From contig JARFXM010000009.1 in NCBI GenBank assembly GCA_029532625.1, positions 310,001 to 374,000 of the forward strand: a DNA stretch of 64,000 bases, given 5' to 3'. Below are positions 11,713-22,494 of this stretch, one piece after another. The stretch is from Lomentospora prolificans. Its lineage: Eukaryota; Ascomycota; Sordariomycetes; Microascales; Microascaceae. The number at the start of each line of letters is the position of its first letter. Position 1 is the first letter of the stretch. Made by a program: the position numbers and the translations under genes. The notes below the pieces were generated by a model. It searched no databases, was not told the DNA's origin, and worked only from the letters and a program-made list of their open reading frames with translations.

Positions 11713-13716
11713 TCACGCCGTCGGTGTCGGCGTCGCTACAGTAGCGCTTGTCTTCTTCCTTTTGTGTCTACCCCTAGCTTCAACTTTGCCCGTAGCCGGC
11801 AACGCCTTCCAAGCCGTAAATATGTACCCCTCAGAGCCTCCACGCCCCGTCATGAGAGGATGGGTTCGTCCCGGCAACACCTGCCATTGCCTCACCCGGC
11901 TTGTCTGAACGGCCGTTCCGAGCAGCAAGCTAGGGTTGATAGGGAAGTCTTCCGAACCGGGCCACTTCTCCAGCTCTTCGGGCGTCATCCCCTCCGTCTC
12001 GCGCGGAGGATCAGTAATCCACGCAGCCCGACGTGATACGCTAAAGCAATCCGCGAGTTGCGTAAGAGCCTCGACACTCTGCGAATAAATGGCGATCGGC
12101 GCTCCGGGTGAGAGCAGCGGTAGCGTGTATCGGAGTAGTGACACCGGGTCAAGGGTGGAGGCTGTCACGAGGCCAGAGAAACCACCCGCGCGGGTCGAGT
12201 CGACGATGAACCGGGTGCGGGCCCATCGTCTCCGCTTTCGGTGATAAACTCCCCTACGGTTACCCTTCCAAGTTTGTAGCTCGGCCGCGGCGACGGGGGC
12301 GGGTTCTGTAGCGTAGATGGCATCCTGTTCGGGTTCAAGCAGCTGCAGCCAATTGAGCCAAAGGAGGTTTGTGTGGAGGGGGTGGGCGGCGAACGGAGGG
12401 TTGGGTGCAGCGAAGTCGAAATCGTAGTATTTGAGGAAGGAGAGATTGGGTTGGCTGTTGGAGTGGATGAGAGTCAGGGTGTTGCATCCCGCGTAGGGAA
12501 TTTCAAGATCGTCACGGTCATAGTGACGAGGCCGAGACTTTTCAGTCTTTTCTTTCGGCTCTGTAGATTCCTTGCTAGCATCACCTTCAGCGGCGCTTGC
12601 TGAGGTGGGTTCTAGTTCAGGCTTCGTCTCAGATATGGGCTCCACAACATTGCCAGCCGGAAAATGGGTAGCCGCAACATAGGCCATTTCCGTGTCTTCA
12701 ATTACTGTCGTCGGTTCGTCCTCCTGTTTAACCTCAGTTTGAATGGAAGAACTATCACCCGAGGCGGTCTTGGAACCTCGGGGTTGTGTCTTCTTTGTAG
12801 ACCGTCGTGGGTGTAATATGCCCATCCTCTCTGCCATAGCAGCAACAAGCAGGCCTCCCGTGTCATCAACCACGAGCCACCTTCCTCCTGTCAGATCTGG
12901 CGCCTTTATGTTACTAGGCAAGCCCGCCTTCTCAGCAGAGATCGTCTCAGGTTCGTCCGCAGCGCAGTGAACGTTGGCCCAGCACCCCAGGAGGGCAAGC
13001 ATCTCTTGCCTCAACTCCATGATCTTCATACCGTCTTTCTCTTCAAGGAGCCAGTCCGTAAGGAGTGGGGTATCGAGGGGTAGCACCTCAAAGCGGCGGA
13101 TGTACTTCCTGGTCTTGAGCAGTTTGTACTTCTCAAGCGAGTAAGCAGTCTTCTCGTCAAGCGCAGTGTGTGACGACAAAAGCTTTGCAATTAGATCCTT
13201 TCCGGCGGAGGCGCCATCACGCTTGAGCTCCTCAATCTCATCTGAGGTTAACGTCTGGCGCACTACCTTATCGGTAGACGCGGAGGCGGCAAGTGCAGCA
13301 GCGTCATCGCGGGCGACAGTACTAGCAGCGACCGCAATGGCAACATTTGTCTCCTCCTCGTCAATCTCTCCTTCGGCGGCAGTGTCGTCCTTTGTCTTTA
13401 CTTCTCCCAAAATATCAGCACGGAGTTCTTCTGCAGGCACAACTCTGAGGCGACAATAGGTTTCGTCGGGGCGCTTGTCTTGGATCTCGTAGGTGAGGTG
13501 AAAAGGTCGCTGAATGATGAGATTGCTAGGGAATGATCCGTACTTTCCCAGCGATATTATACTAGAGAGTAAAAGTTAGCTACAAAGGTCAAGCGGCGCA
13601 CTCGTAGCGGGGAGGGGCGCGCATGCGTACGTGTTGGGAATGGCTTGGATAACCTTGACAGCCCCAGAAGGGAGCCTGAAGCCGACCCATTCGTTGGGAT
13701 GGACGACGGACCCCAT
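11713..13716 (-). CDS. TRM6: tRNA (adenine-58-N1)-methyltransferase non-catalytic subunit TRM6
   Basis: TRM6 (Gcd10) binds tRNA and pairs with catalytic TRM61 in the nucleus to make m1A58, which stabilises initiator tRNA-Met. Two exons: 13631-13716 and 11713-13561 (phase 2), giving 644 aa. Exon 1 encodes MGSVVHPNEWVGFRLPSG and continues through the splice into NTIISLGKYGSFPSNLII. Further signs are the DEIEELKRDG segment, KTAYSLEKYKLLKTRKY, the Rossmann-like GRWLVVDDTGGLLVAAMAER, and the C-terminal part with LSPGAPIAIYSQSVEALTQL. A long acidic and Ser/Thr-rich insert (about residues 265-345) splits the conserved parts, making this longer than the roughly 480-aa yeast protein. The intron begins GTACGC and ends TAG. 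Confidence 0.93.
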
Positions 13717-14667
13717 TTGTGCGCGACTTCAACTTTGTGTCGGCACTGGCAGAATCGAGGGAGGGTGAAGGGGGGATACCGGGTTGTCTGTGCGGAGGGC
13801 AGAACGACGAGTTGGCACCCTTGGCCTGGATTTTTTTTCTCACGGCAGAAAATCTCGGTGAATGCACACCGACCCCACCAAGCCTGACCGCCCCGCTAAC
13901 CCCCATTCCTCCAACATTCATGCTGCATGTAGGCCACTGCATAGGGCAAACTTCAACCTCGGAGTTCAATTCCTGAATACAGGTGAATTAAAGGCTAGGC
14001 AAGTAGTGATTTGGGCACCATGAATTGGTACTATTAGCTCTTAGTTATCATCTAAATCTGGAAACACGCCTGAGCACCTCTCTAATCACCGTCGACCATC
14101 CGCCACGCTTTACCCTACCGTCGTCATAGTGGAGAGTTTCATAGAGACATGAAGCCCAACGATCGGAGCCCATTTTCCGTCAATGATTCCATAATATAAG
14201 GATCTTTCTAACCTAGTTCGGTGGGATCCAACTTACTTAGTGAAAAGAAGTCTCGCTCCATCTGGTATCCCAAGCCCAAGTCATATCCACTTTGCAACGC
14301 CAGGGCAGTCTTTTGAGCAGCAAGGTCATTTTCTCTTATCTCTATTATCTGCCATAGAACTCTTCGGGCTGTATTACAGTAGGGCTACCTTCAGCGGGTC
14401 ACAAAAAGAGAGAAGGGGCGATCGACCCAACTTAAGTCCGACAGGTCGCGACCCTCGCTATCATCCATCTTAAACGAGGTTATTTACTGGAGCAGGGCTA
14501 TTTTCTAGTATTATGGAGCTTCCCTAAGAACTCATGTCTATAAATACAGTATTGATCTTTTCTTTCCCATTGCCAGCTCCCTCCCCACCACCCTCAATAA
14601 CATCACTACAAACAAACGATCAACACTCTTCTCCCTTCTATTACCTGTTTCACCTACGGCAACCAAA
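13717..14667. other. Intergenic between TRM6 and the accessory island
   Basis: No convincing gene is seen. Promoter sequence for TRM6 is expected next to 13716. From about 13980 base composition becomes more A/T-rich, marking the edge of the accessory island. A TATAAATA box at 14539-14546 lies 122 bp upstream of the next small ORF. Confidence 0.45.
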
Positions 14668-14835
14668 ATGAAGATCTCCAGGGACGCTCTTCGTTCGTTT
14701 ATCCTTGTTAACCGTCCCATCACCACGGGTTTCCTTATCACTGGCGGTTCCTTCGCCAGCCTCGCAGTTGGGCCCTTCCCCGGAAAGCGATTCGGGGTGG
14801 TAGATGCTCAAATCATGAACATCCTGGAGATCTGA
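14668..14835 (+). CDS. Candidate small ORF (55 aa), possibly a gene start or remnant
   Basis: A 55-codon frame starts with MKISRDALRSF, 122 bp after a TATAAATA box and behind a CT/CA-rich leader ending AACCAAAATG. That is the arrangement seen before the secreted-protein gene at 20123. A moderately hydrophobic stretch (GFLITGGSFASLAVG) is present but is not a clean signal peptide. No family is recognised. The frame may continue through an unrecognised intron, or be a broken copy of a small secreted protein. Transcription would decide. Confidence 0.3.
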   Translation: MKISRDALRSFILVNRPITTGFLITGGSFASLAVGPFPGKRFGVVDAQIMNILEI

Positions 14836-15527
14836 AAACGCCGTTGGTTTGGGTGTCGTATAGAGGAGACCAGTCTCGGACATCGCGGACAAAACTAGAG
14901 TCGTTACTGTTCGTCTGGTAATCGCTGGCCTCTCTAGCCCTCGTTCACCCTAAGTCTGTCTAACCAGAAGCTGACACCTCTGCTCAAGTCTCAAGTATGC
15001 GTCCGTCCAACCCCTACGTAACCCTGAAAATGTGTCAGATTGGTACGAATTTGCGTTGTTCCCTATGTAGGTGATGTAAGGGGGGGTGGCATAAGGTTAG
15101 TCGCGGCCTCTCCATGATAATAACTCGACACTAATAACATTCACTTTGTAGGGTTACCTCTGTCTACGCTCTTGCCCATAGTCGTGTCAAGCATTTCTGG
15201 AGACAGTTCCGCAGCTCGTGTCCTGAAATGCATTTGATAAAGACAAAAGTAAACATCAGGTACAAGCAGAATCTGTTATTTTTACCATGACTGTATTAGC
15301 ATAGACGCACCGTCTTAGTGATAATGGCTCGCGCTATGTGTCTCTTCAAGTACTAGTTGTCGCACAAGGATAAACCGTCTGTAGTGTCAGTGATGAGATA
15401 TGTAATTCCTTAGAACCAGCCATACTTGTGCTTCCATGCTGGGCTACACTTAGCACCAGACACCTGTTCGGCCGACTTCCGGAATAAACAGTAGTAACCC
15501 TGCATGGCCTGGCGTTCGCCGCGCCAC
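14836..15527. other. Intergenic, no gene seen
   Basis: No convincing coding sequence is seen. An intron-like segment (GTAAGG at about 15076 to a TTGTAG at about 15151) suggests that exons of a decayed or unrecognised plus-strand gene may exist, but no consistent frame could be joined. Confidence 0.35.
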
Positions 15528-15822
15528 TCAGTCTGCCTTTAGGTCTGTTCCTCTTCGAAACTCGACGACCCGCTTGATGGGCGAGGAAACGCACTCCCGG
15601 ACGAAAATCTCCAAATAGATCAGAACGCTAAGAGTTCCGAAGAGGGCCAAGGGAATGACCGTGTAGGTAGTGAAAACTGTAGTTCCGCCTAGTTAGTATA
15701 TGGTACTAATAGCCAATTCAACCAGCCCAAGTTAAATACTTACAGAAAAGTCCGGGGCCACGGCGCACCACACGCTGCAGCTCACCCCACTCATCTCGCG
15801 CGCCTTCTTTACATCCTTCCAT
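15528..15822 (-). CDS. Small single-pass membrane protein, two exons (79 aa)
   Basis: Neither exon forms a long open frame alone; the gene is seen only after splicing. Exons are 15744-15822 and 15528-15688. The intron has a strong GTAAGT donor, an ACTAAC branch site and a TAG acceptor, and the phase-1 junction makes a Cys codon. An in-frame TGA six bases before the ATG fixes this start. Residues 1-27 are polar and charged; residues 29-54 form one hydrophobic helix (TVFTTYTVIPLALFGTLSVLIYLEIF); a basic tail with PIKRVVEFRRG follows. No signal-peptide cleavage site is obvious, so a tail facing the cytosol next to one anchor is likely. No family is recognised. Chance is possible, but three splice elements plus a continuous frame favour a real gene or a recent relic. 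Confidence 0.5.
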
Positions 15823-16592
15823 GAGCCTTCAAGGCGGAACTTCCTGTTGAAACTGACCCGATGGCCCAAGTAGAAAAGTTAACCATCCCTGATGTCTTAG
15901 TGGAGGTTGCCTAGGTTTCAAACGGCAGCCCTTATAGCGAAACCTGGAACGATATAGAATGCATGGGATCTTGAGTGTCACAGGGCATCGACCTTTGACA
16001 TTCGATCGAGTCTTAGTAGGTGTCGCAAGTGCCACAGAATCTCATCGTCAGGATGGCACATTGAAGGGCGACGCGATTAATATTCTACAAAGATGCTGTT
16101 CAAGATTTCTACAAGTGGAATTTAATTCGAATTCAAAATGCATATAACTTGACTTCATATATTTCTATAAACATAGAGATGTGAAAATGGAGAGAGGGTT
16201 TACTGTCTCGTAATAAGTAGGTTGTCGCGCTGCTGGGCGAATGTACGGATATTAGTAATGTCGGAGGGTGCAAGCCGATCTGACTTGGGATGTTTATGTC
16301 GATGCGAAGTAAACGAGTGTTTGTCGTCTCTGGCTAGCTCTGATTGGGCGACGGGCAAAATCTGGTTCCACTGGGTCACGGCATTCTCCGAAAAGATACA
16401 AATTCAGCTTGGCTTCCCAAAGCAGAACACTATTCGCAGATCGTATAATATAACGCTTGACGCCATCCTCGTCGTTGAGGAAATCATCCTCTTGTTTCGC
16501 TATCAAAGTAACCGCTGAATATCCAAGATCGAAATATTCGATGCTTATAGTATATACAGAATTTATTTCTCTTCTTTAATTTACTCTCGAAC
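15823..16592. other. AT-rich intergenic region
   Basis: No gene is seen. Composition is A/T-rich around 16080-16230 and 16430-16570. It should hold divergent promoters for the small membrane-protein gene and the 16593 gene. Confidence 0.45.
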
Positions 16593-17417
16593 ATGGGATT
16601 CACCTTCGCACGTCCGCCAACATTAGCGATTGTTTCAGCAATTGCTCTGCTGCCCGTCGCTGCGACAGTGACCTATCTCGTCTCTCTCAACAGGCGCGTC
16701 TCCAAATCTACCTCTGCTGTGTCAGGCCAACGCTCTCGATCCCCGTCCGGCACCTTTACCTCCTCCATCCCCCTCTCTATTGCTAAACCTGTGTCCCTAC
16801 CTGAGGATGTTGCATCTGATGATTCCGAGTGGGTCCTCTCATATGAACGAGTCGTTATGAATCCTATCAGCATAGACTCGCTCAGATACCCGGCCCCAGT
16901 TCTATCGAAGGATCCTACCTCTACCAACTCGTCAGATCTCCTGACTGCGTATTCCCGCGCTGTTCAGATTGCCTTTAGCCGGACGCCGCAGGCGTCGTTG
17001 ATCCGCGGCGCCATGAAAGAACCCGAAGTGAAGCGCACTTTCGAAGCAGACTGGATCAACAGCCTCCCCTTCAATGTCGGTGACAGGGTTTGTGGAATAT
17101 GGAGGGTTACGCACCGCGGTGGCTCGCCTAGGGGCTATAGTCGTGCATCTGAGCGGATCGAGTGTGTTGGCGACCCTCCGGAAAGCTACAAGGGCGAAAG
17201 GATCGGTGTTGTGATTGTTGCCGGTGTCGAGGAAGTTGAGGGTGGGTCTGGAGATGAGATCGTATTTACGAACGAGACATGGATGTGGAGGAGGAGGGAT
17301 GCCAAGTCGACCATGATCGAGACATCGATTGGCGGCTGGCTTCATGTTTTGCTTGCAAAATGGCTGATTTGGAAGGGAGTCGAAGCCACAGTCTCTGGAA
17401 AGGCAAAGGAACTGTAG
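16593..17417 (+). CDS. Unknown protein with N-terminal membrane anchor (274 aa)
   Basis: A single uninterrupted exon starts at MGFTFARPPTL. Residues about 11-31 form one transmembrane segment (LAIVSAIALLPVAATVTYLVS) followed by basic NRRVSK, which suggests an anchored protein whose remaining 240 residues form one globular domain. That domain contains WVLSYERVVMN, FEADWINSLPFNVGDRVCGIWRV, and an ending FTNETWMWRRR ... GGWLHVLLAKWLIWKGVEA. I have the impression of a widespread unnamed family in filamentous fungi, but cannot name it. It lies tail to tail with the decayed NmrA-like gene, 143 bp away. Enzymatic activity cannot be inferred. Confidence 0.7.
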   Translation: MGFTFARPPTLAIVSAIALLPVAATVTYLVSLNRRVSKSTSAVSGQRSRSPSGTFTSSIPLSIAKPVSLPEDVASDDSEWVLSYERVVMNPISIDSLRYPAPVLSKDPTSTNSSDLLTAYSRAVQIAFSRTPQASLIRGAMKEPEVKRTFEADWINSLPFNVGDRVCGIWRVTHRGGSPRGYSRASERIECVGDPPESYKGERIGVVIVAGVEEVEGGSGDEIVFTNETWMWRRRDAKSTMIETSIGGWLHVLLAKWLIWKGVEATVSGKAKEL

Positions 17418-17560
17418 AGAGACATGAGGTGTTGGTCAAGGAAGTCCTGTCCATTAAAGAATGAGGTTGTCTCTCCCTAACTGTATTAGTATAATACCCA
17501 GTTATTATTTGGAGCCTAAAGCATCAATGATATCAAGTCCCGAGGATGTCGGTGCTGGCT

Positions 17561-18475
17561 TCAAGAAGAACGGACGTAGGTGTCAAGAATACTCTGCCGA
17601 TCTCTCTCAACAAACGCGTCAAAAGTGCTTAAAGAAACTCCCCAGCTCTTAACGTCCTCCATATCCACCATATCCTTCATGTTTCGCATGATGAGTTGTC
17701 CCATGATAAAGGGGTTTGCCTTCTTCTGTGCCTCGATTTGCTCGTCCGACAACTCTATAATTCGTAAGTCTCGTCCTGTTCCCGCAGACAATTTCTTCAT
17801 AATGTCTCCGAGCACAACCAACTCATCAGCGTATTCGATCTCCCTCTTGCTGAACCTTGAGGGTCAAGGAGCGCTGCGTGAAAATGCGCCAATTGTTTCC
17901 GTATCAACCATGGGCAGGACCGTCGATGCCTTCATGGCTGTAGTCCAGGTGCCCTTTTCGGCTAGCGGATCATACATCCTGACCAGAGGCTATATATAAT
18001 TGGCCATAAAATTAGCAGGTCGTAGGATGGTCCAGTATTCGAGTCCAGAGCTTTTCGTGGCTTCTTAGTGTACAGTTTCGAGCGGAGGATGGGGCCAATG
18101 ATACTTTCCGGGTCCCAATGCAGTAGCTTCTCCAACCTAGCAACACCCACACCGCTACTATAGACGGTGTTGGCGCCTACATCCTTGGCTATGGAGAGGA
18201 TCCACTTGGCTTGGCGTAAGTTGGCGCTCAAGTCGCTGAAATCTGGCATGAAGTTGAGAAAGACGGCGGTACAGCCCTTGATGGCTGATTTGAGGGCCTC
18301 CTCGTTGTTGAAGTCTCCGTGCCAGCTCTTCACCCTCAAGCTCCTTAGCCTTGGGAGCGGTCGGATCGCGAACAAGCGCGTGGACCTCCACCCCCTTGGC
18401 GTGAAGATGCCTCGCGACAGCACTGCCTTGCGTTCCCGTGGCACCACAAACAAAAACGGTAATAGGGAGGCTCAT
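17561..18475 (-). pseudogene. Decayed NmrA-like NAD(P)-binding protein gene
   Basis: NmrA-like proteins are atypical short-chain dehydrogenases that bind NAD(P) and act as redox sensors or reductases. The reading starts at 18475 with MSLPITVFVCGATGTQGSAV, containing the GxxGxxG dinucleotide-binding motif, and follows the family for some 300 residues, but only by changing frame. One shift lies at about 18330-18340 (after KAKELEG, resuming SWHGDFNNEEALKSAI). A second lies at about 18030-18045 (resuming TILRPANFMANY). There is then an in-frame TAG at 17990-17992 where Gln is expected, and another TGA plus shift at about 17865. The last piece (LVVLGDIMKKLSAGTGRDL ... TYVRSS) ends at 17561. The Gln-to-TAG change is a C-to-T in a CpA context, as produced by repeat-induced point mutation. 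Not functional. Confidence 0.82.
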
Positions 18476-20122
18476 TGTAGACAGTGTGATCGAACCAGAT
18501 ATAATGGAAGCTGCACATATAAGGTGGTTGAGATGATTAAAAAACATATGTGTTGCGCAAGAACAAGTCTTTAGTTGATATATTACTCAGCTTATACATC
18601 TGTGCTTTCCGCCGTCCATCCTCATCCGCGCGGGAAACGGGCGGCCCTCCGCCGTATTCCGCTTCCGTTAGCCACCCAGTGGCATGAAAGTTACGGGGTT
18701 GCGCCGGGCACTAGCTTAGCTTTTTTATCCTTTCCTGACTCTTTTCATTATCAAGATGACTTGGCGTCACTTGCCCACAAACATGTAAATGTGGATGATT
18801 TTGAATTGGGTGGCTCCTACGCAGTCATGTATCGCCTATGGGTCTAGGTCATAGGGAAACCCCATGAGTTATTTGGCTATCCCGACCTTGGCTATTATAA
18901 AAAATGGAAGCAAGTCAGCACAGGAGATATATTCCAAATTGATCCTTGTAAATAGTGTCAAAGGGGCGAAGTCCACAGCCCTACTAGCCTGTAACACGCC
19001 GGGCCTTTCATTGTGCACAATGACCCCCATGACGGGATGTCAAGGGTCGTCTCGATAAAAGTTTACATACGCGTAACTCCCTAGAGAGGCTAGGATACGG
19101 CAAGGGCCACGGGGTTATGTGTGAATAAAGCCGATAGCAAATGGTTTTGCAGGCTGTGGTACCTGGATGCCGTCCGGAGGCTGGCGTCGCTACAGCCCAT
19201 TTAATAATCAGTTCCACAGTTTCATGAAATTAACCTGCATTCTCTGCGCGATCCGAGACGTGTAAGCTGACAGCCGCACAAACCATCGCCTCCTACTTTG
19301 GCCCCCGATTCCCCATCCCTGCAGAACCCACCATAAGATTTGAGCCATAGCTCTCGCGAGCTGACGAATGAAAGGGAACCGCGGTCTGCTTGCTATCCAA
19401 CCTTCGTCTATGAGGCATCTGCGGCAATCTCATGTTGGCATTCTCTATTGCTTTATATACGCCCCACTCGACGGGTGATTGCGTGCACTTTTGATTGTGG
19501 CTTTCACCGAACCTGTGGTAGGCAAAAAGTTAAGGACGGAACCGATTAGTCGACAGATTCTAGACTTGATGACCGCATGGAAAAACGGACCAGGATGTCG
19601 CCCAAGCAAAAGTATGCATCTACCTGTCCAATTGAATCACTCTAGCATAGCGAAGTGAAGAGGATCATGAAGCTTATCCTAGCTTCGTGTATCGTCGCGG
19701 CCTTTGAGCTCTGTAGAACTCGCGGCACATATGGGCCGATTTGATGCCCGAATCTTAGCTGAGATTCCAAAAGGTCCCTGGAGCTGCAATTCCAGTCCCG
19801 CTATATGCTGATCACGATACATTTTCAGAAATATCCAGGCTCGTAAGCTTCATCTATTCTTATTCTTAGTTCTATAGTGTACAGAATCAGCAGAATACTC
19901 TACAGGAATCGCCCTACTGTAGGATAGCAGTTTAGCATGGAGACTCCCCTCACTACAAAACGAATAATACTTTCGTGAACAGGTTGAGTTGCTCAAAGAC
20001 AGATATAAAAGGCGAGGCTATCTCCAAGAAACCCTCGATATATTTTTCAACCTTGACAAGCAGACAAGAACCAAGAGCAACTCAAGCCAATCTAAACCTA
20101 AAACCAAACCCTAATATCCAAA
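18476..20122. other. AT-rich intergenic region
   Basis: No gene is seen; open frames are short and without motifs. The right end contains the TATA box and CA-rich leader of the secreted-protein gene. Confidence 0.45.
20004..20010 (+). promoter_or_regulatory. TATA box of the small secreted protein gene
   Basis: TATAAAA lies 113 bp before the ATG at 20123. An A/C-rich leader ending ATCCAAAATG follows, typical of an actively transcribed fungal gene. Confidence 0.6.
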
Positions 20123-20472
20123 ATGAAGATTATCTTTGCTGTGATCCCCCTTCTCGCTAGCATTGCCTCCGCTGGCCAGATTCTCTTCTGCGATACTGAG
20201 AGCTGCAACGGGTCGTGCAGCTTCCAGAGTCCCTCTGGAAACGGAGCTTGCATCCAGCTCGGTGGCATTCGTAGTGCCAAGGCAACCCAGGTTGATGCTG
20301 GCTGCAGCTGTAAGTAGATTAAGTATATCGGTATGAACGCGATGGCACCAGCTAACATACGCTAGTCACTGTTTATACCGATGCCAACTGCAGCAATGGC
20401 GCCACTGCCGTTGGCCTTGAGCAGTGCATTGCCTTTGGCCCCGGCCTCCTCTCTTACTCATATGACTGTTGA
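20123..20472 (+). CDS. Small secreted cysteine-rich protein (97 aa)
   Basis: Two exons, 20123-20309 and 20366-20472, are joined in phase 1. The 56-nt intron has a GTAAGT donor, a GCTAAC branch site and a TAG acceptor. Residues 1-17 are a clear signal peptide (MKIIFAVIPLLASIASA). The mature part is about 80 residues with eight cysteines, enough for four disulfides, and ends on Cys (YSYDC). It contains TESCNGSCSF and two NCS/SC-type spacings. No family is recognised. Small secreted proteins like this act in fungi as effectors, antimicrobial peptides, hydrophobin-like or cell-surface factors; nothing here selects one of these. It is the clearest expressed-looking gene in a decayed, LTR-bearing island, with its own TATA box and leader. 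Confidence 0.75.
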
Positions 20473-21093
20473 TTGCTGCCCAGCCATGTCTGAGGCCGGT
20501 ACGATCTTTCGAGAAGATGACATTGTTTGGGACGAGTAGATGGGTTGGTCTAGATGGAATAAAATCACAGGTGGAAAAAATGGGGCCTTGAGAAAGCTAT
20601 GATGGGTAAAACTTTGTGACTTAAGGGACCAGTCAATGAAACTACATTTCTCTCCCCGCATTATTTAACACACTCGTGAACCCGGCTGCTGTTCTGAGTC
20701 TGCAACTCCTTTGGGTTAATTTTGAGCCGAGTCAGCCCCTCGTCAATTCCCGGCTCATCTCCACTCGCTTCGCCCTGACTTGAAGACATAAATCAGCTGA
20801 AGTTTTGCACATTCTTTATCCTTATTTCCAGTTGATCCGAGTTTTAAGTTGTTGAGGTGGGTTGCTTTGGGTCGGGCTTGACGACGACTATATGTCGCTT
20901 GACTTCGCCCTTTTGTGACCCATTACGTCATTCCAAACAGAGTTGGAACTCCACACTCAACCTCCAAGGCTGAGATGAACATCAGCTGTTTAATCCAGTA
21001 GACGAAAGCAGAGAAAAAAGGTAAAAGTTTACCTGCAACTACAGAATAAACATTTCCACGAGTTGCCCCTTATTTCAATGCGGCCAGATTATT
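20473..21093. other. Intergenic, no gene seen
   Basis: It contains the 3' region of the secreted-protein gene and the promoter of the NTF2/SigF-like gene. No coding sequence is recognised. Confidence 0.45.
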
Positions 21094-21882
21094 ATGGAAA
21101 ACCCCGGTATGTTTGACATGACGCTGAATCCAATGTCTTGGCTAACCACATGAGCCAACCAAAGAAACTGATATCCGCAAGGTCCTCCACGGCCTCTGTT
21201 GCGGCGATGTCGCAGAGCAGACAGCTACCGTAGCGAAATACTTTGTTGCCGACGCATCGTTTGAGCATCCGTTTTGTCGGGTGCCGTCCTTTTCAGGGCT
21301 CTCGGTTCCTGGGTCTGCGACCCTAGACTCAAGATGGTTGGTTCTAATGATCTATCGTTGGTACCGGATTCTCAGTCCGAGGGTAGATCTCCAAATCGAC
21401 TCTTGTGGTGGGACCCTAGACCTTTCCAAAGAGGAGTCCCTGTTCATAGCTAAACAAGAGTAGCATTTGACGACACAGCGGGTATTCTTTACGTGAATCT
21501 TCGGCAAAATTTTGCCGTGTGGTTCATTCCTTTTTACAACGCCCCTGTCCGCCTTGTTTCCGCCCTTACCCTACGAGCGGTTGATAAAAGATCTCTTCCA
21601 CAGGAAAGTAATTCTAGCCCCGAGAGAAGACCATTAAAGGTCGACGAGACCACGGAGGGGGATAAACTGTATTTTATAGCCCGTCAACAGGACTACTATC
21701 AGGTTAACGATTCGCTTCGTTTCATCTCTCTGTGTTTTGGCGCCGTATTTTGGGCGGGTTTCCAACTTTTTGCTACCAGCGTCTGCGTTGGGCTCGGACT
21801 TGTTTGCCTCCCATTCTATTACCAGTTTTGGCCAAACTGGGCCTTCCAGTCGAAACAGCTGTTCGGGTTAAGAAAGAATTAA
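21094..21882 (+). CDS. SigF-like NTF2-fold protein (224 aa)
   Basis: Three exons are read: 21094-21106, 21165-21407 and 21464-21882. The joined protein begins MENPETDIRKVLHGL and continues VAKYFVADASFEHPFCRVPSF ... SRWLVLMIYRWYRILSPRVDLQIDS, then FDDTAGILYVNLRQNFAVWFIPFYNAPVRLVSALTL. This matches my memory of the fungal SigF-like NTF2-like domain family (compare FTHPFCRT, RWLVLQIYRWYKIMSP). The C-terminal 60 residues hold the hydrophobic stretch LCFGAVFWAGFQLFATSVCVGLG, suggesting membrane association. Intron 1 has GTATGT and GCTAAC; intron 2 begins GTGGGA, a weak donor. A nine-residue insertion (about SVPGSATLD) before SRWLVL is unusual. Function of the family is unknown, though NTF2 folds often bind small hydrophobic ligands. 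The frame is open throughout, so it is probably intact. Confidence 0.72.
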
Positions 21883-22494
21883 GATTGGATGCATGATGTG
21901 TTTTAGGGCTTGCTGGCTTCTTACCATCACCTAGCAGCTTTAGGCGATCGCCGATAGATATCTGGGTTAAAGAGAGTTCCCCCTCAATATCATCTTTAGA
22001 GCCGGTCGTAGAGTGAATCAGCAACTCATAGGACCAAAAACTTCGACAAAATTGAAGCTAGCACGGACGGCCCACAAAGCTCACGATCCCGGCTCCAATG
22101 TGCGAATTGGGTAATTCTGTCGCCCGGTCCACTGTTCTTATAAATCGTGATTCAAACGCTCAAACAGGCCACCGAGAATATTTCACAAGGCCAATTTATT
22201 TTTCTCCATCTTGGAAACCCCCCATCCTAATCAACTCAGTCAAGAACTCATCCATAATTGGATAATTGCATGAGAATCGCGTGGCTTATAAACGTGGCAG
22301 TAAGTTATTACAGTATAGTGCATGTCACGGGCTAGCCGCCCAAGACATGACCCAAGGCAGTAGATTCCAGCAGAAATAGGTAAAGCTCAGATAAAAGGGC
22401 TAGCCAGGGGAGGGCCACGCCTAGAAGAAAGGCCGCACATATAGATCACTCACACTTAGGGTGATTAGATAGTAAGCTAATCACTTATACTTAT
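21883..22494. other. Intergenic, possible older LTR fragment
   Basis: No gene is seen. From about 22323 the sequence starting TGTCACGGGCTAGCC has the look of another LTR 5' end, cut short by the complete solo LTR that begins at 22495. This is weak, pattern-based evidence. Short imperfect inverted repeats containing GTGATTAG/CTAATCAC lie at 22460-22483. Confidence 0.3.
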
